DNA of 64,000 bases. Source: DATHBD01 sp035296325. GTDB taxonomy: Bacteria > Actinomycetota > Actinomycetes > Mycobacteriales > Micromonosporaceae. Each line of letters starts with the position of its first letter. Positions within the stretch are counted from its first letter, which is position 1. Made by a program: the position numbers and the translations under genes. The stretch lies in contig DATHBD010000014.1 in the NCBI GenBank assembly GCA_035296325.1, positions 62,001-126,000 on the forward strand. The letters are read 5' to 3'. Under the pieces are notes generated by a model that was not told the origin of the DNA, did no database searches, and worked only from the letters and a program-made list of their open reading frames with translations. This document shows, piece by piece, positions 43,320 to 55,200 of this stretch.

Positions 43320-43732
43320 ACCGACCAGTCTTGCACCCGCCACCGGCCGGGCCCGCGTGACCAGCGCGACACATCCACCCGGCCGCTCCGGCGGCGACCC
43401 CACCGTGAGGTGGCTGAGCCGACCCGACGCTGCGCCACGGCGGATGGCACCCGGAGGATCCGCTCGCCACTACTCGCACTCCGTGCCCCGAGGCGTCACA
43501 CTCCGCTACGGCGACACTTAGGCGATGGCCACTTTGTTGCGTATAGACCTGCTCTCATCGGTGCGAGCAGGTCTATACGTTGCGAAGCGGGGAACAACCC
43601 GGCCGGGACGCGTAACCGCGCGGTCGGCTCCCGGCAGCCACCGGACCACGCACGCCCCGGCCACGACCCGGCCCGGCCACGACCCGGCCCGGCCACGGCC
43701 ACGGCCCGCCGCGTCGCCCGCGGCGAGAATTG
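43320..43732. other. 413-bp non-coding region between ubiD and ccsB
   Basis: No gene is supported. It contains the second copy of the 40-bp palindrome family (43540-43579), with about 30 nt of further similarity. A short run of 16-bp GGCCACGACCCGGCCC-type units follows near 43670-43705. The ubiD promoter should lie within the first ~150 nt, but no convincing boxes were seen. Confidence 0.65.
43540..43579. repeat. 40-bp palindrome, copy 2 of 2
   Basis: The same inverted repeat as at 39661-39700, with two arm differences (TCTCATC in place of TCGCACC). One of these still allows a G-T pair, so the hairpin is retained. It is 153 nt past the ccsB stop and may terminate the hemL-ccsB operon. The right flank AGCGGGGAACAACCCGGCCGGGA is shared with copy 1. 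Confidence 0.8.
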
Positions 43733-44704
43733 TCAGTTGACGCCGGCGTAGGAGTGCAGGCCGGAGATCACCAGGTTCACGCCGTACAGATTGATCTGCA
43801 TGACGCCCCAACCGGCGACCGCGATCCACGTCGCGGTGCTGCGCTTGATGCTGGGCGTGGCGCGGGCGTGCAGGTAGCAGGCGTAGACCACCCACGCGAT
43901 GAAGGACCAGGTCTCCTTGGGATCCCAGCCCCAGTACCGGCCCCAGGCGGCCTCCGCCCAGATGGCGCCGCAGATTACGGCAAACGTGTAGAGCGGGAAC
44001 GCGAACGCGTGCACCCGGAACGTCAGCCGCTCCAGCCCTTCCGCCGCGGGCAGGCGGTTGCCGAGGGAGTACGGGAAGCTGACCTTGCCTTCGTCGTACC
44101 CGGTGCGGATCAGCGTCAGCGCGGCCGCGACGAACCCGACCAGCAGGATGCCCGACGCGGCTGAGATCGTGCCGACATGGATCTTGAGCCAGTACGAGTT
44201 GAGGGCCGGCACCAGCGGGCCGGCCGCCGCGTAGAGGCTCATTCCGGCCACGCCGAGCATGATCAGCTGGATCAGCGCCAGAAAGAGCCCGAGGTGGCGC
44301 AGCGCCGGCCGGTAGGCCAGCACCACCAGCCAGGCCACCGTGCCGACGAAGCAGGTGGCCACCACGAACTCGTACATGTTGCCCCAGGGCACCCGGTCCG
44401 CCGCGAACCCCCTGGTGACCAGTGTGCCGCCGTGCGCCACGGCCGCGAGCACCGTGGACACGACACCGGCCAGCCCGGCGAGCCGGGCCCGCCGCTGCGC
44501 CGCGGAGACCGCACCGTCCCCGACGTCGGGCCGGTCCTGGGACGAGATCGGGGCGCCCGCGCCGACCAGGGCGGGGGCCCGCTCGGCGACCCGGGCCACC
44601 GCGCTGTCCGAGCCGAACGCGTACTCCACGGCGTAGCAGAGCATCGCCACCAGGTAGAGCAGGATCGCGGCCACGAGGAGGTTGTTCGATATCAGGTCAA
44701 GCAT
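43733..44704 (-). CDS. ccsB: Cytochrome c biogenesis protein CcsB/CcsA (ResC-like), System II
   Basis: This membrane protein of the System II cytochrome c synthetase handles haem and links it to apocytochromes with ResB. The 323-residue protein has about eight membrane segments and the haem-handling tryptophan-rich WWD-type motif (WGRYWGWDPKETWSFIAW). Conserved histidines occur in AHGGTLV and KIHVG and at YLHARAT. The ATG shares a base with the resB stop (TGATG). It is the last gene of the hemL-to-ccsB operon. Naming follows actinobacterial use; the same family is called CcsA or ResC elsewhere. Confidence 0.93.
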   Translation of the reverse strand: MLDLISNNLLVAAILLYLVAMLCYAVEYAFGSDSAVARVAERAPALVGAGAPISSQDRPDVGDGAVSAAQRRARLAGLAGVVSTVLAAVAHGGTLVTRGFAADRVPWGNMYEFVVATCFVGTVAWLVVLAYRPALRHLGLFLALIQLIMLGVAGMSLYAAAGPLVPALNSYWLKIHVGTISAASGILLVGFVAAALTLIRTGYDEGKVSFPYSLGNRLPAAEGLERLTFRVHAFAFPLYTFAVICGAIWAEAAWGRYWGWDPKETWSFIAWVVYACYLHARATPSIKRSTATWIAVAGWGVMQINLYGVNLVISGLHSYAGVN

Positions 44705-46326
44705 CAGGTGCGCCCTTCTGTTTCGGCCGCTCCCGGCCGTGCCGCCCGCACGATCTCATCGAACTCGGCCGCGAAGCCGGGGTAGTCGCTGCGGGGTAGT
44801 CCGCCGGCGGTCACGCCGCCGGCACCGACCCGGAAGAAGACCCGCCGCCGCTTGCCCATCAGCGACCCGAGCAGCCCGAGGACGAGCAGGCCGGCACCGA
44901 CCAGGACGACCGGCTCACCCGGATCATGCCGGACCGACAGGGTCACCCACGGGCGGGTGCCGACGAACTGCACGTCCGACCCGTCCGGCAGGAACCAGGT
45001 TTCGCCGGGGCGCAGGACGTGCTGCTCACCGACCTCCTTGAGCCGGCCGGCGTCGATCTGGCGCTGGTCGAGGGTGTACACCGACAGCGGCGTACCGGCG
45101 TCGAGGCCCAGGTCGCCGCCGTACGCGGTGATGATCAGGCGGGGCTTGTTCTCGGCCGGGAAGGCCGAGGCGTTGTGCGTGATGTCGTCGGGCAGGGTCG
45201 GCAGGTACACGCCGGCGAACCCGATCTGACCGCCCGGGTCCGGCTTGGCGGTGGCCGGATTGATGTTGGCGTCCGGGAAGAGGACGACGCCGTCGCTGGT
45301 GAGCATGCCGTCCTGGGGCAGGAACGGCGCGACCTTGGTCTGCGACTGGCCGTACCGGTCGGTGTAGCGCAGCACCGGGGCGTACCCGTGGCCGAGCAGG
45401 TACACGTTCGCGTCGGGTAGCCGCAGCGGGGAGTTCACCGTCATCGACCGAACCCGCTCCGGGCCGTCCGGCGTCTCCCGGTAGCGCATCACCGCGTCGA
45501 ACGTGCGCGGCTGCCCGCTCTCCTGGTACGTCGCGGTGAACTTCTCCAGCGTCAGGCAGTACGGCGGCAGGTCGGCGCCGCCCACGCGCGCCCCGAGGCT
45601 GCTCTCGTCGAACTGCTGCACGCCGGTGCAGAACGCGCTGTCCTCGCCGGTGATCAGGAGGCGGTTGCCGTGCCAGCCGTACCACGCGCCGAGGGCCACG
45701 CCGACGAGCAGCCCGAGCAGCGCGAAGTGGAAGGCCAGGTTGCCGGTCTCCTTGAGGTACCCCTTCTCGGCGCTGACGGTGACCGTACCGTCGTCGTGCC
45801 GGCGCACCGCGGTACGGAACCGGCGCCGCCGCAGCAGGCCGCGCAGGCGTTCCGCCGTGGCGGCGGCATCGACGTCGGCGTCCGCCACGTCGAGCTCAGC
45901 GAAGGCCGGCAGGCGGTCCAGTCGCCGCGGCGCGTCCGGCGGCGTCCGGACGAGCGCGGCACCATGGGTGCGCAGTCGGGGCACCAGGCACCCCACCAGC
46001 GACACGAAGAGCAGCAGGTAGATCGCCGAGAACCACGGCGAGGAGTACACGTCGAAGAGGGACATGCGGTCCAGCAGCGGGCCCAGTTCGCGATGCTCGC
46101 GCAGGTAGGTGTTGACCGCCTCGACGCCCAGCCGGCGCTGCGGGAGCAGCGAGCCGGGGATCGCCGCGACGGCCAGCGCGAAGAGCAGGATCAGCGCGGT
46201 ACGCATGCTGGTGAGCTGCCGCCAGCCTCGCCGGGCCAGCGCGACCAGCCGGTTGCCCGGGCGTCGCGGCGGCACCGGCGGGGGCGGTGCCGCGGCCGGC
46301 GCGACCCGGTCCTCCACAGTGGACAT
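44704..46326 (-). CDS. resB: Cytochrome c biogenesis protein ResB, System II
   Basis: ResB is the partner of CcsB in the System II cytochrome c synthetase. The 540-residue protein has three N-terminal membrane segments (about 40-60, 95-115 and 205-225), a large extracellular domain with conserved patches such as YGQSQTKVAPFLP, and one C-terminal segment (about 480-500). Family features include SMRTALILLFALAVAAIPGS and KGYLKETGNLAFHFALLGLL. The start MSTVED at 46326 shares a base with the ccdA stop. Order ccdA-resB-ccsB is typical for actinobacteria. Confidence 0.93.
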   Translation of the reverse strand: MSTVEDRVAPAAAPPPPVPPRRPGNRLVALARRGWRQLTSMRTALILLFALAVAAIPGSLLPQRRLGVEAVNTYLREHRELGPLLDRMSLFDVYSSPWFSAIYLLLFVSLVGCLVPRLRTHGAALVRTPPDAPRRLDRLPAFAELDVADADVDAAATAERLRGLLRRRRFRTAVRRHDDGTVTVSAEKGYLKETGNLAFHFALLGLLVGVALGAWYGWHGNRLLITGEDSAFCTGVQQFDESSLGARVGGADLPPYCLTLEKFTATYQESGQPRTFDAVMRYRETPDGPERVRSMTVNSPLRLPDANVYLLGHGYAPVLRYTDRYGQSQTKVAPFLPQDGMLTSDGVVLFPDANINPATAKPDPGGQIGFAGVYLPTLPDDITHNASAFPAENKPRLIITAYGGDLGLDAGTPLSVYTLDQRQIDAGRLKEVGEQHVLRPGETWFLPDGSDVQFVGTRPWVTLSVRHDPGEPVVLVGAGLLVLGLLGSLMGKRRRVFFRVGAGGVTAGGLPRSDYPGFAAEFDEIVRAARPGAAETEGRT

Positions 46327-47075
46327 CAGATCGGCACCGTTCCGATCCCGACCGTCGCCCGCAGCCAGATCATGAACGGGTCCCACGCGCCGAGCGCCAA
46401 CGCCAGCCCGACCAGGATCAGCATCGCCCCGCCCAGCCGGGTCACCCACCGGCTGTTGCGCCGGATCGCCCGGGACAGGCCCAGCACCCGGCGGAAGCCC
46501 AGGCCGAAGGCGAGGAACGGCAGGCCGAGGCCGAGGCAGTACGCGACGGCGAGGGTGACCGCCCGCGGCACCGAGCCGCTCACGCCGGCCAGCCCGATCA
46601 CCGCGCCGAGGGTCGGCCCGATGCACGGCACCCAGGACAGCGCGAAGGCCACGCCGAAGGCCGGCGCGCCGATCAGCCCGGCCGCGGGCAGGCGGGAGAT
46701 CCGCCACTCCCGCTGCATGCCGGGGATCAGCCCGAGAAAGGCGAGACCGAGCACGATGATCAGGACGCCGGCGACCAGGTGCACGACCCGGGTGTTGGCG
46801 ACCAGCGCCAGGCCGATCTTCATCGCCAGGATGTTGGAGGTGATCAGGACGGCCGAGAACCCGAGGATGAAGAGCCCGGTCCCGGCGAGGACCCGGCCAC
46901 GATGGCGCCCCTCGTCGAGGTCGGCGCCGGCCAGCCCGGTGACGTAGCTCAGGTAGCCCGGCACCAACGGCAGTACGCACGGGGAGAGGAAGCTGGCCAG
47001 CCCGGCCAGCGCGGCGACCGCCACGGCCAGCAGCAGCGGCCCGGATTCGGCAATCGCCTCGAAGGTGGCGCCCAT
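46326..47075 (-). CDS. ccdA: Thiol-disulfide transporter CcdA
   Basis: CcdA carries reducing equivalents across the membrane to ResA, keeping apocytochrome cysteines reduced. The 249-residue protein has six membrane segments and the conserved cysteine pair Cys33 (SPCVLP) and Cys151 (VPCIGPT). It lacks the large DsbD periplasmic domains, as expected for CcdA. The ATG is joined to the resA stop as TAATG. Function together with the downstream resB and ccsB and upstream resA is well supported by operon structure. Confidence 0.95.
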   Translation of the reverse strand: MGATFEAIAESGPLLLAVAVAALAGLASFLSPCVLPLVPGYLSYVTGLAGADLDEGRHRGRVLAGTGLFILGFSAVLITSNILAMKIGLALVANTRVVHLVAGVLIIVLGLAFLGLIPGMQREWRISRLPAAGLIGAPAFGVAFALSWVPCIGPTLGAVIGLAGVSGSVPRAVTLAVAYCLGLGLPFLAFGLGFRRVLGLSRAIRRNSRWVTRLGGAMLILVGLALALGAWDPFMIWLRATVGIGTVPI

Positions 47076-47608
47076 TACTGCTCCGCCGCTACCGTCTCGA
47101 TCGCGGGGGTGAGTTCCTCGCGGGTCAACGCCTTGCGGTAGACCGCGGCGATCCGGCCCTGCCGATCGATGATCAGCGTGGCCGGGATGGAGTTGGGCGG
47201 CACCTTGAACGCCACGGAGAGCCGCCCCGGGGGGTCGAACAGGCTCGGGTAGCTCGCCGGGTGACCGACCAGGTACGCCTTCGCGGGGTCCCGGTCGTCG
47301 CGGGTGTTGATCCCGAGGAAGGTGACCCCGCTCGCCCTGGTCGCCCCGTACGACGCCTCGAGTTCGTCCGCCTCGTCCCGGCAGGGCGGGCACCAGGAGG
47401 CCCAGAAGTTGACCACGACCACCTTGTCGCGGTGCTCGCCGAGGTCGTACGAGCCGCCGCCGAGGAGCTCACCGCGCAGCTCCGGGGCGGCCCTGCGGTC
47501 GGCGACCGGGAACATGCCGCTACCGGTGTCGGCTGTCGCGGAGCCGGTGCAGGCACTGAGCGCGAAGGCTGCGACAAGCCCGAGGACGGCGGTACGGAGC
47601 CGACGCAT
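47075..47608 (-). CDS. resA: Thioredoxin-like lipoprotein ResA/TlpA
   Basis: This extracellular thiol reductase prepares apocytochrome c haem-binding cysteines. The 177-residue protein has a lipobox LSAC with Cys20 and the active site CPPC (Cys73 and Cys76 in NFWASWCPPCRDE). The cis-proline loop is SIPATLIIDRQG. Attachment to the outer face of the membrane is expected. The start shares a base with the phosphoglycerate mutase-like stop (TGATG), and the stop joins ccdA (TAATG). Confidence 0.94.
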   Translation of the reverse strand: MRRLRTAVLGLVAAFALSACTGSATADTGSGMFPVADRRAAPELRGELLGGGSYDLGEHRDKVVVVNFWASWCPPCRDEADELEASYGATRASGVTFLGINTRDDRDPAKAYLVGHPASYPSLFDPPGRLSVAFKVPPNSIPATLIIDRQGRIAAVYRKALTREELTPAIETVAAEQ

Positions 47609-48252
47609 CACGCCCCCTTGGCGGTCCGCGCGGTCGGGGACATCGCGACCAGGTGCGCGGCCGGCTCGCTGTAGCCGACGCCCACCACCCTGGTGCCCTC
47701 GAAGTGGAAGCTGGTGAGGCTGGCCAGGCCGCACTCCCGGGTACGCGGGTCGTGCCACAGGCGCTTGCGCTCGACGAAGCGACGCAGCGTCCAGATCGGC
47801 AGCTGGTGGGAGACGCAGACCGCCTCGTGCCCCTCGGCCGCGTCCCGTGCCGCGAGCAGCGCCGCGAACATCCGCTCGGCGAGGACCTTGTACGGCTCGC
47901 CCCAGGACGGCGTCACCGGGTTGCGCATGCTCCACCAGTTGCGCGGGTGGCGCAGCGCCCCGTCGCCGACACCGAACCGCTTGCCCTCGAACCGGTTGAT
48001 GCTCTCCAGCAGCCGGTCGTCAACGGCCACCGGCAGCTTGAACTGCGCGGCGAACGGCTCCGCCGTCTGCTGCGCGCGTTCCAACGGGCTCGCCACGACG
48101 TAGGTGACGTCCCGGTCGCTGAGCGCCTGGGCGGCCGCCTTCGCCATCTGCACGCCGAGGTCGGAGAGGTGGAAGCCGGGGAGGCGGCCGTAGAGCACCT
48201 TGTCCGGGTTGTGCACCTCGCCGTGGCGCAGCACGTGGACGACCGTGTTCAT
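47608..48252 (-). CDS. Histidine phosphatase (phosphoglycerate mutase-like) family protein
   Basis: This 214-residue histidine phosphatase has the catalytic LRHGE near the N-terminus (nucleophilic His at about residue 10), a second arginine in SPLERAQQTAEPF and a C-terminal SHQLPI. The substrate is unknown. Its fixed place between hemL and resA is common in actinobacteria, which hints at a role near haem or cytochrome c maturation, but no link is established by sequence. The start overlaps the hemL stop (ATGA). Confidence 0.88.
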   Translation of the reverse strand: MNTVVHVLRHGEVHNPDKVLYGRLPGFHLSDLGVQMAKAAAQALSDRDVTYVVASPLERAQQTAEPFAAQFKLPVAVDDRLLESINRFEGKRFGVGDGALRHPRNWWSMRNPVTPSWGEPYKVLAERMFAALLAARDAAEGHEAVCVSHQLPIWTLRRFVERKRLWHDPRTRECGLASLTSFHFEGTRVVGVGYSEPAAHLVAMSPTARTAKGA

Positions 48253-49583
48253 GACCCGGCAACTTCCGCGGCGGCCCGGGCCGCGCGCGGCAGCGCCTCG
48301 GCGATGGTCTCCAGCGCCTGGTCATCGAGCGCGGTCGAGACGAACCACGCCTCGTACGCGCTGGGCGGCAGGTAGACGCCGGCGCTGAGCATGGCGTGGA
48401 AGAAGGCGCGGAAGGCACCGGTGTCCTGGGTGCGCGCGTCGTGGTAGCTGCGCACCTCGGCGGCCGTGAAGAAGATCGAGAACATGTTGCCGGCGTACGA
48501 CAGGCGGTGTGGCACCCCGGCGGCGACCAGCGCGTCCGACGCGAACGTGCCCACCGCGGACGCCGTGGCGTCGAGGCGGGCGTACGTGTCGGCGGTCGCC
48601 AGGCGCAGCGAGGCCAGCCCGGCGGCGCAGGCGAGCGGGTTCCCGGACAGCGTCCCGGCCTGGTAGACCGGCCCGGCCGGCGCGAGCGCCCCCATGATCT
48701 CGGCCCGGCCACCGAACGCGGCGGCGGGCAGGCCGCCACCCATCACCTTGCCGAACATGTACAGGTCGGCGTCGACCGGATCGAGCCCGGCCCAGCCCCC
48801 GGCGCTGACCCGGAACCCGGTCATCACCTCGTCCAGCAGCAGCAGCGCGCCGTGCGCGTGGCACAACTCGGCGAGGCGGGCGTTGAAGCCCGGTGCCGGC
48901 GCGATCACGCCCATGTTGCCCGGTGCCGCCTCGGTGATCACCGCGGCGATCTCGCTGCCGTGCCGGGCGAACGCCTCCTCGACGGCGGCGACGTCGTTGT
49001 ACGGCACCACGATGGTGTCCGCGGCGGCGGCACCCGTCACACCGGGCGAATCGGGCAGCGCCAGCGTCGCCACGCCGGAACCGGCCGCGACCAGCAGCGC
49101 ATCGACGTGGCCGTGGTAGCACCCGGCGAACTTGACCACCTTGGACCGCCCGGTGAACCCGCGGGCCAGGCGCAGCGCGCTCATCGTGGCCTCGGTACCG
49201 GAGTTGACCAGGCGCACCTGCTCCACCGGCGTACGCGCCACGATCTCGGCGGCCAGGTCCACCTCGCCCGGCGTCGGGGTGCCGAAGCTGGTGCCCCGGG
49301 TCGCCGCCTCGGTGATCGCGGCGATGACCTCTGGGTGGGCGTGGCCGTGGATCAGCGGGCCCCACGAGCAGACCAGGTCGACATAGCGCCGCCCGTCGGC
49401 GTCGGTCAGCCAGCAGCCCTCGCCGCGCACCATGAACCTGGGCGTCCCGCCCACCGACCGGAATGCCCGGACAGGCGAGTTGACCCCGCCCGGCACGATG
49501 GCCTGGGCGCGGTCGAAAAGCGCCTGCGAGGCCGGCGCGTCGGCCGGGTATGGCCCGACGCCGGCCGATTCGATGTTTCTCAC
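48249..49583 (-). CDS. hemL: Glutamate-1-semialdehyde 2,1-aminomutase (HemL)
   Basis: HemL makes 5-aminolevulinate from glutamate-1-semialdehyde in the C5 route to haem and cobalamin. The 444-residue PLP enzyme has GGVNSPVRAFRSVGGTP, VNSGTEATMSALRLAR, LLLDEVMTGFRV for the PLP aspartate, and the Schiff-base lysine in YMFGKVMGGGLP. GTG 49583 follows GGAGAAG and was preferred to a start 24 nt upstream. It heads the operon with the cytochrome c maturation genes, coupling haem supply to cytochrome assembly. Confidence 0.95.
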   Translation of the reverse strand: MRNIESAGVGPYPADAPASQALFDRAQAIVPGGVNSPVRAFRSVGGTPRFMVRGEGCWLTDADGRRYVDLVCSWGPLIHGHAHPEVIAAITEAATRGTSFGTPTPGEVDLAAEIVARTPVEQVRLVNSGTEATMSALRLARGFTGRSKVVKFAGCYHGHVDALLVAAGSGVATLALPDSPGVTGAAAADTIVVPYNDVAAVEEAFARHGSEIAAVITEAAPGNMGVIAPAPGFNARLAELCHAHGALLLLDEVMTGFRVSAGGWAGLDPVDADLYMFGKVMGGGLPAAAFGGRAEIMGALAPAGPVYQAGTLSGNPLACAAGLASLRLATADTYARLDATASAVGTFASDALVAAGVPHRLSYAGNMFSIFFTAAEVRSYHDARTQDTGAFRAFFHAMLSAGVYLPPSAYEAWFVSTALDDQALETIAEALPRAARAAAEVAGS

Positions 49584-49720
49584 GGCTTCTCCATTCTTAC
49601 AGCCCACCTCCGCGCACGGCCCGCGGCCTCCGCGCCGGGGTGATGCAACCCACCCGCCGCCCCCTCGATCGTCACAGCTTCCCGAGGCGCGCGCGAACGG
49701 CTCACCGATCGGCGCCGGGT

Positions 49721-49732
49721 TAGGCTGTCCGA
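49721..49732 (+). promoter_or_regulatory. Possible -10 element for a leaderless STAS-gene transcript
   Basis: TAGGCT (49721-49726) ends 6 nt before the ATG at 49733, the arrangement of leaderless actinobacterial mRNAs. No ribosome-binding site is visible upstream of this ATG, which supports the idea. A -35 box was not identified. Confidence 0.4.
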
Positions 49733-50062
49733 ATGGACCGACCCGAACTCGCCATCGCTGCGCGTCGCGTGGCCGGGGAGGCCGTCCTCACCCTGACCGG
49801 TGAGGTCGATATGTCCACGGTGCAGCGCCTGGCCGACATGGTCGACGAGGAACTCACCGAGGCGCCACAGCGGGTGGTCCTCGACATGGCCGGCGTGACC
49901 TTCTGCGACTCCCAGGGCCTCGGGACACTCGTGGTGCTCAGCCGTAAGGCCACCCTGGCGCAGAGCTACCTCGTGCTGGTCAACGTCGGCCCGTTCCTGC
50001 TCAGGGTCCTGGAGATCACCGGCCTGCGGGACGCGCTCATGATCCAGGAAGCCCCGGTCTGA
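49733..50062 (+). CDS. STAS-domain anti-anti-sigma factor
   Basis: This 109-residue protein of the SpoIIAA/RsbV type switches partner with an anti-sigma kinase depending on phosphorylation. The core has LTLTGEVDMSTVQRLADMV, VVLDMAGVTFCDSQGLGTL (phosphorylatable serine in CDSQG) and a C-terminal helix NVGPFLLRVLEITGL. The nearby HATPase-SpoIIE protein at 55201-57336 could act on it, but genes for the pair are not adjacent. It is convergent with the response regulator at 7 nt. Confidence 0.9.
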   Translation: MDRPELAIAARRVAGEAVLTLTGEVDMSTVQRLADMVDEELTEAPQRVVLDMAGVTFCDSQGLGTLVVLSRKATLAQSYLVLVNVGPFLLRVLEITGLRDALMIQEAPV

Positions 50063-50069
50063 GGGGCGG

Positions 50070-50630
50070 CTACAGCCGGGCACGAACCCGCCGCAGCGTC
50101 TCCGCCGCGCGGACCATCTGTTCGCCATCGAGCTGGCTGGCGCCGTCGAGCAGGGCGAGTGCCTCGTCCAGGTCCGCGGTGGCGGCGCGTAGCTCCACCT
50201 CGCGGATCCGGGCGCTCTCGGCGAGCGCCTGCAACTGCCGGGTCTTCTGCCAGAGCTCGACGAAGACGGCGACCTTCGCCCGTAGTACCCAGGGATCGAA
50301 CGGCTTGGTCAGGTAGTCCACGGCGCCGGCCGCGTACCCGCGCATCGCCAGGTGGGAGTCCCGGTCGGCGGCGGTGAGGAAGATGATCGGCACGTGCCGG
50401 GTGCGCTCGCGCCGCTTGATGTGGCGGGCCGTCTCGAACCCGTCCATCGACGGCATCTGGGCGTCCAGCAGGATCAGCGCGAAGTCGTCCAGCAGCAGGT
50501 GCTTGAGCGCCTCCTCGCCGCTCTCGGCGGCGACCGGCTGCACGGGCAGGCCCTGCAGGCTGGCCTCCAGTGCCAGCAGGTTGTCCCGCCGGTCATCGAC
50601 GAGCAGCACTCTGGCTGGCTTGTCCGGCAC
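50070..50630 (-). CDS. Response regulator with receiver domain and coiled-coil output
   Basis: This 186-residue protein has an N-terminal receiver domain. The phosphorylatable aspartate is Asp56 in LILLDAQMPSMDG, the acidic pair is in LLVDDRRDN, and the lysine is in YLTKPFD. A C-terminal coiled coil (about 120-186, WQKTRQLQALAESARIREVELR) replaces a DNA-binding domain, suggesting action by protein contact. GTG 50630 has GAAGGAG at good spacing, so an extension of 12 codons was rejected. It lies just downstream of the giant hybrid kinase and is probably its partner. Confidence 0.9.
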   Translation of the reverse strand: MPDKPARVLLVDDRRDNLLALEASLQGLPVQPVAAESGEEALKHLLLDDFALILLDAQMPSMDGFETARHIKRRERTRHVPIIFLTAADRDSHLAMRGYAAGAVDYLTKPFDPWVLRAKVAVFVELWQKTRQLQALAESARIREVELRAATADLDEALALLDGASQLDGEQMVRAAETLRRVRARL

Positions 50631-50705
50631 GCGCGCTCCTTCGTCGACGATCACCACACTTCCCACGAAGTGTGACGATCTTGGATGGTACCGGGCAGCG
50701 CCGGC

Positions 50706-55088
<4,383 letters not shown>

Positions 55089-55200
55089 GTCTACCTCACC
55101 GATCGTTGCTCCGGGGTACCCATCATCGTCGCCGCAAGCCCCGCGCATCAGCGAGGACCCCGGTTGGATTGTTATCTCTCCTGCGGGGAGACTGCGAGGT

